From: Candidatus Omnitrophota bacterium
GTDB taxonomy: Bacteria > Omnitrophota > Gorgyraeia > Gygaellales > Profunditerraquicolaceae
NCBI GenBank assembly: GCA_028717045.1
Contig: JAQUON010000082.1
Location: 1 to 5,964 of the forward strand
Direction: 5' to 3'
DNA: 5,964 bases
Positions within the stretch are counted from its first letter, which is position 1. Each line of letters begins with the position of its first letter. Both the position numbers and the translations under genes were made by a program. Shown here in pieces: positions 1-5,385 of the stretch. Below the pieces are notes generated by a model. The model searched no databases and had not been told where the DNA came from. It saw only the letters and a program-made list of their open reading frames with translations.

Positions 1-1
1 C

Positions 2-265
2 TGTGGCATATCCTCAGTAGTAGCCAAAAGCTTTGCCACGATATTTTTCCGTAACGCAATCAATATCGGCTTGCCATTTTTGGAGCTTGCGGATGCAGAC
101 AAGATAATGGATGGCGATTTACTTGAAATAGACCTGGCCCGTGGTATAATTAAAAACTTGAGCCACGATACGACATACCAGACACAGCCTTTTCCCGGAT
201 TTCTGCAGGAGATAGTCGCTGAGGGAGGGCTGATGCGGTATATTAAGAAACGGTATAACCGATAG
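2..265 (+). CDS. leuD: 3-isopropylmalate dehydratase small subunit, C-terminal 87 residues (5' end outside window)
   Basis: The reading frame is open from base 2 and ends at TAG 263-265. The visible part begins with CGISSVVAKSFATIFFRNA and continues INIGLP, the signature of the LeuD swivelling domain (AconitaseD-like fold), where the family usually reads 'gv.aViAksFariFfRNAiNiGLP'. The tail (FPGFLQEIVAEGGL, then a basic end) matches the short LeuD2 type of archaea and many deep bacteria, usually about 165 residues in all. With LeuC, the [4Fe-4S] large subunit, it isomerises 2-isopropylmalate to 3-isopropylmalate in the cytoplasm. The part that sets substrate choice is upstream and not visible, so a homoaconitase or methylmalate role cannot be excluded from this piece alone. 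The leuB-like gene ten bases downstream favours leucine synthesis. An ATG-like start at base 71 is internal and not the gene start. Confidence 0.93.
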   Translation, partial: CGISSVVAKSFATIFFRNAINIGLPFLELADADKIMDGDLLEIDLARGIIKNLSHDTTYQTQPFPGFLQEIVAEGGLMRYIKKRYNR

Positions 266-268
266 GAG
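264..268 (+). promoter_or_regulatory. Ribosome binding site of leuB overlapping the leuD stop codon
   Basis: AGGAG starts inside the leuD TAG (263-265) and lies 7 bases before the ATG at 276. Ribosomes ending leuD would release directly over this site, so the two genes are probably translated in a coupled way from one message. The site also supports ATG 276 as the leuB start. Confidence 0.8.
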
Positions 269-275
269 CTGTTTA

Positions 276-1325
276 ATGCATAAGATCGCAGTCATTCCCG
301 GCGACGGCACAGGGCCAGAGGTCGTGCAGGAAGGGCTTAAAGTCCTGGATGCCGCAAGCAAAAAATACCATTTTCAATATGGCACAAACGTCTTTAGCTT
401 CGGCGGAGAGCATTATTTAAAGACGCAAAAGACCATTGAAGATAAAGACATCGAAGAATTAAGGGGGTATTCTGCAATTTTCCTCGGTGCCATAGGCCAT
501 CCTGAAGTAAAGCCGGGCATCCTGGAGACAGGGATACTTTTGAAACTGAGGTTTTCTCTTGACCAGTACATCAACTTAAGGCCCGTGAAGCTTTATAATG
601 CTGCTTTCTGCCCGTTGAAAGACAAAAGGCCGCAAGATGTCGATTTCGTGGTGGTACGGGAAAACTCAGAAGGGCTTTATAAAGGGATGGGGGAGTTTAA
701 AAATAAAGGCACTATGGAGGAGGTCGCTACCCAGATTTCTTATAATACCCGCAAGGGCGTTGAACGCTGTATCCGTTATGCGTTTGAGTATTGCCGTAAG
801 CGCAATAAGCATAAGAAGGTTACGCTCTGCGGTAAAACCAATGTGTTGACCTATGCCTGGGATCTGTGGCAAAGGACTTTTGATATCGTGGCAAAAGACT
901 ATCCGGATATCGCCACGGATTACGCACACGTAGATGCCACGACTATGTGGTTTGTGAAAAACCCGGAATGGTTCGATGTCATCGTGACCGATAATATGTT
1001 CGGTGATATTATTACCGATTTAGGGGCGATGATCCAGGGCGGTATGGGTATTGCCGCCGGAGGAAATATCAATCCGCAAGGGGTATCTATGTTTGAGCCT
1101 ATTGGCGGCTCAGCACCAAAATACACCGGTAAAAATGTGATTAACCCTTTGGCAGCAATTTGTGCCGTAAGCATGATGCTGGAAAGTTTAGGGGAGACAA
1201 GGGCTGCCGAGGCGATCGAGAAAGCGGTTATCAAGGTAACCACGACTAAATTAAAGTCTCTGGCTGCGGGCAGGATGGGGTATTCGACGCAGGAAGTAGG
1301 AGACCTCGTAGTAGAGAACCTTTAA
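276..1325 (+). CDS. leuB: 3-isopropylmalate dehydrogenase (isocitrate/isopropylmalate dehydrogenase family)
   Basis: A 349-residue protein of normal family length, probably catalysing NAD-dependent oxidative decarboxylation of 3-isopropylmalate to 2-oxoisocaproate, the third step of leucine synthesis. Visible landmarks are the N-terminal IPGDGTGPEV (residues 7-16), substrate-binding arginines R92 and R102 in the 'LRFSLDQYINLRPV' region, R128 and catalytic Y135 in VVVRENSEGLY, catalytic K187 in CGKTN, and metal-binding aspartates D220, D244 and D248 (HVDATTMW; DNMFGDIITDLG). The NAD loop is at 273-291. It reads EPIGGSAP where most LeuB have EP-x-HGSAP, then KYTGKNVINP. The 'LDQYINLRPVKLY' segment is closer to archaeal and actinobacterial LeuB than to the E. 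coli/Thermus type. The family also holds isocitrate, homoisocitrate and tartrate dehydrogenases, so substrate is inferred partly from leuD next door. Start chosen from the binding site at 264-268 and the standard N terminus. Confidence 0.88.
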   Translation: MHKIAVIPGDGTGPEVVQEGLKVLDAASKKYHFQYGTNVFSFGGEHYLKTQKTIEDKDIEELRGYSAIFLGAIGHPEVKPGILETGILLKLRFSLDQYINLRPVKLYNAAFCPLKDKRPQDVDFVVVRENSEGLYKGMGEFKNKGTMEEVATQISYNTRKGVERCIRYAFEYCRKRNKHKKVTLCGKTNVLTYAWDLWQRTFDIVAKDYPDIATDYAHVDATTMWFVKNPEWFDVIVTDNMFGDIITDLGAMIQGGMGIAAGGNINPQGVSMFEPIGGSAPKYTGKNVINPLAAICAVSMMLESLGETRAAEAIEKAVIKVTTTKLKSLAAGRMGYSTQEVGDLVVENL

Positions 1326-1331
1326 TAGAAT

Positions 1332-1400
1332 AAGGTTAAGGCCGAGGTTTAGGCTAAGGTTAGAATATGTAACCTTAGCCTAAACCTCAACCTCAACCTG
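1332..1400. repeat. Hexamer-built inverted repeat with perfect 19-bp core stem, between leuB and asd
   Basis: Bases 1344-1362 (GAGGTTTAGGCTAAGGTTA) are exactly complementary to 1370-1388, with a 7-base loop GAATATG. Pairing continues outward with gaps: AGG 1339-1341 with CCT 1391-1393, and AGGTT 1333-1337 with AACCT 1395-1399. Each arm is itself five 6-base units: consensus NAGGYY on the left (1332-1361) and mostly AACCTN on the right (1371-1400). The RNA would fold into a long hairpin ending just before the asd binding site (GGAG 1402-1405). It lacks a T-run directly after the stem, so it is not a standard intrinsic terminator. It resembles dispersed intergenic repeats of environmental genomes, but copy number cannot be seen here. 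Confidence 0.9.
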
Positions 1401-1414
1401 CGGAGTAGTTTTTG

Positions 1415-2434
1415 ATGCGTAAATACAATGTGGCAGTAGTAGGCGTCGGAGCAGTCGGTATTGAGATGCTGCGCGTATTACAGCAGCGCAATTTTCCCAT
1501 AGGTGAATTGCGCGTATTTGCGCGCTCCAGCCGTGACATCACCGTTGACGGAAAATCATACCAGGTGCAGGCTGTTTCTCCGGATGGTTTCGCAGGAATC
1601 GACATTGCCCTTTTTGCCGGCACCGAAGGTGAGAAAGGCGCGGCAGCCACTTACGCCGCTGAAGCGGTCAAAAGAGGCGCAGTGGTGATAGATAACGGCG
1701 CTGATTTCCGCATGGACCCGGATGTGCCGCTGGTGGTACCTGAAGTCAATGCCAAGGATGTTAAAAGGCATAAAGGGATTATTGCGAATCCGAATTGCTC
1801 GACCATACAGATGGTCGTTGCTCTCTGGCCCATTTATAAAAAAGCAGGCATCAAGAGGATTATAGTCACTACTCTTCAGGCGTCTTCAGGGGCAGGCAGG
1901 GGTGCGGTCGAGCAGCTTAAAGAAGAGATTTCAGAAATAGTTGCCGGCGGATGCGGTGACGTGCATATCTGCGCCGAGCATAAGGCGATGCCCCAGCAGC
2001 TTGCGTATAACGTATTTCCGCATATAGGAAGTTTTGGGGAGTGCGATTATACCAGTGAAGAATGGAAGCTTGTGCGGGAAACCCATAGGATTATGCACGA
2101 TGACAAAATCAAGATATCCGCGACTACCGTTCGGGTGCCGGTACGGACCGGTCATTCTGAATCGGTATACATAGAAACCAAAAAACCCATTACTGCAAAA
2201 GAGGCACGGGCTATTCTCTTCAAGGCAGCAGGAGTCGTAGTTGTTGATGAGCCTCAAAAGGGTCGCTATCCTATGCCTTATGAAGTTGAAGGCAAGGATG
2301 AGACTTTTGTGGGCAGGATACGCCAGGATTGTTTTTCCAAGTACGGCCTGTGGTTATGGGTAGTTGCGGATAACCTGCGTAAAGGCGCTGCAACCAATGC
2401 CGTCCAAATTGCAGAGGTATTAATCAGGAGTTAA
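1415..2434 (+). CDS. asd: Aspartate-semialdehyde dehydrogenase
   Basis: This cytoplasmic enzyme reduces L-aspartyl-4-phosphate to aspartate semialdehyde with NADPH, the branch point to lysine/diaminopimelate, threonine and methionine. The 339-residue product has an N-terminal Rossmann domain (about 1-130), with GVGAVG at 10-15, and a catalytic/dimerisation domain. The nucleophile is C128 in NPNCST, the general base H247 in RTGHSES. Other family marks are VPEVN (108-112), SSGAGRGAVEQL (157-168) and AYNVFPHIG (197-205). The usual loop is GATGAVG, so this one is a residue shorter. A TTG at 1412 is directly upstream in frame. ATG 1415 is preferred because GGAG 1402-1405 sits 9 bases before it and the protein then begins MRKYNVAVVG as expected. 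The related ArgC and Usg families were considered, but the motif spacing and sequence around C128 fit Asd better. Confidence 0.92.
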   Translation: MRKYNVAVVGVGAVGIEMLRVLQQRNFPIGELRVFARSSRDITVDGKSYQVQAVSPDGFAGIDIALFAGTEGEKGAAATYAAEAVKRGAVVIDNGADFRMDPDVPLVVPEVNAKDVKRHKGIIANPNCSTIQMVVALWPIYKKAGIKRIIVTTLQASSGAGRGAVEQLKEEISEIVAGGCGDVHICAEHKAMPQQLAYNVFPHIGSFGECDYTSEEWKLVRETHRIMHDDKIKISATTVRVPVRTGHSESVYIETKKPITAKEARAILFKAAGVVVVDEPQKGRYPMPYEVEGKDETFVGRIRQDCFSKYGLWLWVVADNLRKGAATNAVQIAEVLIRS

Positions 2435-2502
2435 GATTGTGCCGAATGCAGTAACTCAGGATATTTGTTCCGGCATCCCGACCAGACGTCTTTACACAAC
2501 GC

Positions 2503-2521
2503 TATATTCGGGACCGAATGC
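2503..2521 (+). promoter_or_regulatory. Small palindrome over the truA start, with a possible -10 element
   Basis: ATTCGG (2506-2511) and CCGAAT (2514-2519) form a dyad that covers the first bases of the truA ATG (2518-2520). TATATT at 2503-2508 could be a -10 box, which would put a transcript start near 2515, but no acceptable -35 lies 16-18 bases upstream. CCGAATGC also occurs at 2442-2449 and 2514-2521 as an 8-bp direct repeat. The rest of the 83-base asd-truA gap shows nothing I recognise. Confidence 0.25.
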
Positions 2522-3261
2522 GTAATATCAGGCTCGTAATTGAGTATGCCGGCACGCATTACTGCGGCTGGCAGACGCAAACCCGCAATACCAAAACCCC
2601 AAGCATTCAGAGCACCGTTGAAAAAACCCTCTGCAAGATACTACGCGAAAAAATAAAGTTAATCGGTGCAGGCAGGACTGATGCCGGGGTGCATGCCTTG
2701 GGTCAAGTAGCTAATTTCCATACGCGTGCTTCTCTATCGACGGAAAAGCTGCAACGGGCGCTGAACGCGCTTTTGCCTTCCGATATAACGATAGTCAGCG
2801 CCAAAGAAGTACCTCTTGCGTTTCACAGCCGTTTCCGGGCGCACTCAAAACACTACCGTTATACTATCCTTAATCGCGCTTATCGTTCTTGCTTTATCGC
2901 AGATGTGGTTTATCTTTATCCTGTTCGTTTGGATGTTGCCTGTATGCAGCGGGAAGCAGATGCCCTTATCGGAACACATGATTTCAGGGCATTCCAGGCA
3001 GCTGGCACGCAAAAGAAAGCGACAGTGCGCACTATTAAAAGGATCAAGATTTCAAAACAAGGTGATTTAGTATATATTGATATAGAAGCGGGCGGGTTTC
3101 TCTATAACATGGCAAGGAATATTGTGGGTACGCTTATTGAAATAGGTAGGCATAAATTTCCTCGCGGAAGCGTAACACGTATCCTGAAATCTAAAGATAG
3201 AAGATGCGCTGGTCCGACCGCGCCTGCGCATGGTCTTTGCCTCGTGAAAGTCAAATACTAA
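2518..3261 (+). CDS. truA: tRNA pseudouridine(38-40) synthase TruA
   Basis: A full-length 247-residue TruA, which isomerises uridines 38-40 in the anticodon arm of many tRNAs without a cofactor. Family motifs appear in order: N-terminal RLVIEYAGTHYCGWQTQ (5-21), catalytic D55 in AGRTDAGVHALGQ (51-63), FRAHSKHYRY about residue 110, GTHDFRAF, GGFLYNMARNIVGTL in the second half, and the C-terminal GPTAPAHGLCLVKVKY. The common 'YDGT' of the first motif is YAGT here. About six extra residues (TRNTKTPS) lie between GWQTQ and the next helix. The start fits the conserved N terminus, but the binding site is weak: only GGGA-like bases at 2509-2512. It follows asd by 83 bases, so it may be read through from the leu-asd message or from its own weak promoter. 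Confidence 0.95.
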   Translation: MRNIRLVIEYAGTHYCGWQTQTRNTKTPSIQSTVEKTLCKILREKIKLIGAGRTDAGVHALGQVANFHTRASLSTEKLQRALNALLPSDITIVSAKEVPLAFHSRFRAHSKHYRYTILNRAYRSCFIADVVYLYPVRLDVACMQREADALIGTHDFRAFQAAGTQKKATVRTIKRIKISKQGDLVYIDIEAGGFLYNMARNIVGTLIEIGRHKFPRGSVTRILKSKDRRCAGPTAPAHGLCLVKVKY

Positions 3262-3265
3262 CACT

Positions 3266-3307
3266 ATTACGCCGTAGGCGATACGCATAACGCTATACGC
3301 ACTACGA
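3266..3307. repeat. Heptad (7-bp period) array just after truA
   Basis: Six consecutive 7-base units start four bases after the truA stop: ATTACGC, CGTAGGC, GATACGC, ATAACGC, TATACGC and ACTACGA. The consensus is NNTACGC (GCGTANN on the other strand). Copies are imperfect, so this is a degraded array. A short hairpin (CGCC 3270-3273 with GGCG 3277-3280) lies inside it. No T-run follows, so it is not a clear terminator. A 7-bp period does not fit coding sequence and no start codon or frame uses it. Confidence 0.6.
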
Positions 3308-3321
3308 ATTTGACTATTTCC

Positions 3322-3350
3322 TTGTCTTTTTCGGTTATTTTCTATATAAT
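3322..3350 (+). promoter_or_regulatory. Sigma70-type promoter for marC-glgC, apparently leaderless
   Basis: TTGTCT (3322-3327) and a consensus TATAAT (3345-3350) are 17 bases apart, the ideal spacing. Transcription would start about 3356-3358, at or one to three bases before the marC ATG (3359). No ribosome binding site precedes that ATG (the 8 bases are ATAACCCT). A nearer-consensus TTGACT at 3310-3315 is 29 bases from the -10 and cannot pair with it. This is the best-looking promoter in the window. Confidence 0.6.
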
Positions 3351-3358
3351 ATAACCCT

Positions 3359-3955
3359 ATGTTAACAGGCGTGGAAAGCTATTTACTGGCGTTTATCCCT
3401 ATTTTTGTCGCGGTAGATGCCATAGGCAATATCCCTATATTCCTTTCGCTGACCGAAGGCATTAATAAGAAACAGCGCCATAAGGTTATCACCGATACGG
3501 TTACCACTGCAACACTGGTTGCCCTTTTGTTTATTTTTATCGGTAAGCTGATACTGCGTTTCATCGGTATCACGATTGCGGATTTTCAGGTCGCCGGCGG
3601 CCTGCTTTTGTTCATTATTTCCATGCGGCTCTTGCTCCCCTGGACGCCTAAGGGCTTAATGGTAGAACATCACGATAAGGACTTGGGGGTTTTCCCCCTA
3701 GGGACACCCCTGATTACCGGTCCGGCAGTCCTGACTACTACGTTGATGATGGTAGATAGTTACGGCATACAGGTAACTTTTGTTTCATTGATTCTGAATA
3801 TGTGTTTTGTCTGGTTTACACTGGCAAAAGCAGAGCATATTATAAAGTTTCTCGGCCCCGGCGGCAGCAGGGCATTTTCCAAGATTATGTACATACTCCT
3901 TGCTTCTATCGGCGTCATGATGGCGAGAAAAGGCTTAATGGGGATGTTGCAATGA
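3359..3955 (+). CDS. MarC family integral membrane protein
   Basis: A 198-residue, very hydrophobic protein with about six predicted membrane helices (roughly 7-31, 44-66, 74-94, 112-132, 137-156, 173-194), the layout and length usual for MarC (UPF0056). Family marks are VDAIGNIPIFLSLT at 19-32 (most members read VDPIGN, so P is A here) and the repeat-related FPLGTPLITGPAVLTT at 112-127. Early work tied MarC to multiple antibiotic resistance in E. coli, but later study did not support that, and the true substrate is unknown. ATG 3359 fits the family N terminus although it has no binding site. GTG at 3371 is the only nearby alternative and would cut into the first helix. The last four bases overlap glgC. 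A G5-T4-C5 dyad lies inside the gene at 3685-3698. Confidence 0.88.
   Translation: MLTGVESYLLAFIPIFVAVDAIGNIPIFLSLTEGINKKQRHKVITDTVTTATLVALLFIFIGKLILRFIGITIADFQVAGGLLLFIISMRLLLPWTPKGLMVEHHDKDLGVFPLGTPLITGPAVLTTTLMMVDSYGIQVTFVSLILNMCFVWFTLAKAEHIIKFLGPGGSRAFSKIMYILLASIGVMMARKGLMGMLQ
3685..3698 (+). other. GC-only hairpin inside marC
   Basis: GGGGG (3685-3689), TTTT loop (3690-3693) and CCCCC (3694-3698) can form a short, very stable stem-loop in the message, encoding G-V-F-P of the conserved loop before the fourth helix. It may slow ribosomes or be incidental. The frame is intact across it. Confidence 0.5.
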
Positions 3956-5178
3956 GTGAGCGCGTGCTGACATTTATTATGGCGGGAGGCAAAGGCGAGC
4001 GGCTTTGGCCTTTGACTAAAGACCGGACAAAGCCCGCAGTGCCTTTTGGAGGCATCTACAGGATTATCGATTTTACCTTAAGCAACTGCATTAATTCCGG
4101 ATTGCGCAATATGTATGTGCTCACGCAGTATAAGTCCGCTTCTTTACAGAGGCATATCCGCCTGGGCTGGAATATACTTGCGTCTGAGCTGGGCGAATAC
4201 ATAGAGTTATTGCCTGCGCAACAGAGAGTAGGCGACACCTGGTACCTGGGGACTGCAGATGCGATTTACCAGAACCTTTATACGCTGGAACTCGATAATC
4301 CGCAGGATGTCCTGATTCTGGCCGGAGACCACGTGTATAAGATGAATTATTATTCGATGATTGATTTCCACCGCCAGGTACACGCAGACCTAACTGTAGG
4401 GGTAGTCGAGGTAGAGAGGTCGCGCGCTTCTGAGCTGGGCGTACTTGAAGTTGACCAGGAAGGCTATGTGAAGGATTTTCAGGAAAAACCCAAGAATCCC
4501 AAGGTCACTGCCCATGACCCGGAAAAGGTGTATGCCTCCATGGGCATTTATGTATTTAGGCACCCCGTGCTTGAAGAGGAATTATACAATGATACCAAGA
4601 GCGTAAAAACAAACCACGATTTCGGCAAAGATGTCGTCCCGCAGATGGTGAAGAAAAAACTGAAAGTCGTGGCATATAACTTTATCGATGAGAATAAAAA
4701 AGAAGCCCAGTATTGGCGCGATATCGGGACACTCGATGCGTATTATGAGGCGAATATGGATTTAGTGCAGGTAGACCCCTTATTCAACCTCTATGATAAG
4801 GATTGGCCGATACGGACCTACCAGGAACAGTATCCTCCCGCAAAGACGGTTTTTGCCGGAGAGGAGATCACCGGCCGCGTGGGCCTTGCGTTAGATTCGT
4901 TTGTATCGGGCGGCTGTATTATCAGCGGCGGCCAGGTCAAACGCAGCATCCTTTCTCCTAACGTCAGGATAAACAGTTACTCGCAAGTACAGGATTCAAT
5001 CCTTATGGAGAGCGTCAATATAGGAAGGCATGCGCGGATCCGAAGGACCATTATCGACAAAGACGTCAGAATCCCCGAGGGTATGGTGATAGGGTATGAC
5101 CCCGGAGAGGACAGGAAAAGATTCCATGTCACGGAATCGGGGATTGTGGTGGTGGCAAAGGGAACAGAGATTAAATAG
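3952..5178 (+). CDS. glgC: Glucose-1-phosphate adenylyltransferase (ADP-glucose pyrophosphorylase)
   Basis: A 408-residue enzyme making ADP-glucose and pyrophosphate from ATP and glucose-1-phosphate, the committed step of bacterial glycogen synthesis. The N-terminal nucleotidyltransferase domain shows AGGKGERLWPLTKDRTKPAVPFGG (split: signature loop 11-18, then TKP-AVPFGG 26-34), YRIIDFTLSNCINSG at 36-50, catalytic D126 in LAGDHVYKMNY, glucose-phosphate-binding K179 in FQEKPK, and YWRDIGTLDAYYEANMDL at 254-271. The C-terminal part (about 290-408) has the hexapeptide-like repeats of a left-handed beta-helix. The frame is open 50 codons further up to ATG 3802, but that stretch is the shadow of marC. 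ATG 3952 gives the conserved start MSERVLTFIMAGG and has GGGGA 3940-3944 seven bases before it. It overlaps the marC stop (ATGA), so coupled translation is likely. Other glycogen genes are not in the window. Confidence 0.95.
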   Translation: MSERVLTFIMAGGKGERLWPLTKDRTKPAVPFGGIYRIIDFTLSNCINSGLRNMYVLTQYKSASLQRHIRLGWNILASELGEYIELLPAQQRVGDTWYLGTADAIYQNLYTLELDNPQDVLILAGDHVYKMNYYSMIDFHRQVHADLTVGVVEVERSRASELGVLEVDQEGYVKDFQEKPKNPKVTAHDPEKVYASMGIYVFRHPVLEEELYNDTKSVKTNHDFGKDVVPQMVKKKLKVVAYNFIDENKKEAQYWRDIGTLDAYYEANMDLVQVDPLFNLYDKDWPIRTYQEQYPPAKTVFAGEEITGRVGLALDSFVSGGCIISGGQVKRSILSPNVRINSYSQVQDSILMESVNIGRHARIRRTIIDKDVRIPEGMVIGYDPGEDRKRFHVTESGIVVVAKGTEIK

Positions 5179-5200
5179 AATAAAAAACAGAATGTCAAAT

Positions 5201-5305
5201 TCTAAATTCGAGATCCTAAATTCTAAACAAGTCCTAAATTACAAATCCCAATGTTTTAAACGAACCAGTTTGGGATTTAAAACATTAGAATTTGTTTAGG
5301 ATTTA
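5201..5305. repeat. AT-rich imperfect dyad element between glgC and the acetyltransferase gene
   Basis: Two arms face each other around about 5268. The outer arms, 5217-5237 and 5285-5305, match at 18 of 21 positions when one is reverse-complemented; two of the three differences would be G-U pairs in RNA. The inner arms AATGTTTTAAA (5250-5260) and TTTAAAACATT (5276-5286) match exactly across a 15-base loop. A competing pair, AAATCCCAA (5243-5251) with TTGGGATTT (5270-5278), overlaps it, so two alternative folds exist. The unit CTAAATT recurs at 5202, 5216 and 5234. Base composition is far more AT-rich than the flanking genes. It looks like a dispersed intergenic palindromic repeat or the remains of a small non-autonomous element; no transposase is present. 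Confidence 0.75.
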
Positions 5306-5325
5306 CCTGCCTGCCGGCAGGCAGG
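5306..5325. repeat. Perfect 20-bp GC-rich palindrome
   Basis: CCTGCCTGCC is followed directly by its own reverse complement GGCAGGCAGG, with no spacer. Each half is CCTG-CCTG-CC, so the palindrome also has a 4-base period. It abuts the AT-rich dyad element on its left. Very similar CCTGCC/GGCAGG palindromes are, from memory, frequent between genes in uncultivated bacterial genomes. It is not followed by a T-run, so it is not a typical terminator. Confidence 0.9.
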
Positions 5326-5385
5326 GAGTTTATGATTTAGAGTTTGCCGGATAGTTTATTTCTTATTCAATGCGGGGCTAAAAAT

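Noticed and set aside
920..1243. 107-codon open frame on the minus strand within leuB
   Set aside because: It mirrors a conserved coding region, has no recognisable family and no start context.
1344..1413. Intrinsic terminator between leuB and asd
   Set aside because: The stem is long but no T-run follows it; the nearest T-run (1409-1413) is 20 bases later, after the asd binding site.
1412..1414. TTG start for asd directly before the ATG
   Set aside because: ATG 1415 has acceptable spacing to GGAG 1402-1405 and is the stronger start codon; the difference is one residue.
2816..3070. Hydrophobic 84-codon open frame inside truA, looking like a small membrane protein
   Set aside because: It lies wholly within the conserved truA sequence in another frame with no binding site of note; the hydrophobicity is a frame-shift effect.
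3266..3307. CRISPR array
   Set aside because: Units are 7 bases with no spacers; nothing in the window has the 24-40 base repeat plus spacer pattern.
3310..3350. TTGACT at 3310-3315 as -35 for the TATAAT at 3345-3350
   Set aside because: The spacer would be 29 bases, far outside the workable range; TTGTCT 3322-3327 gives 17.
3802..3951. A 50-codon N-terminal extension of glgC
   Set aside because: It overlaps marC in another frame, shows no similarity to GlgC, and the conserved start with a binding site is at 3952.
5306..5330. Intrinsic terminator at the 20-bp palindrome
   Set aside because: No loop and no T-run after it; the next bases are GAGTTTATG.
5344..5385. TTG start for the acetyltransferase
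   Set aside because: It adds 14 residues unlike the family; ATG 5386 matches the usual N terminus and has a GGGG site upstream.
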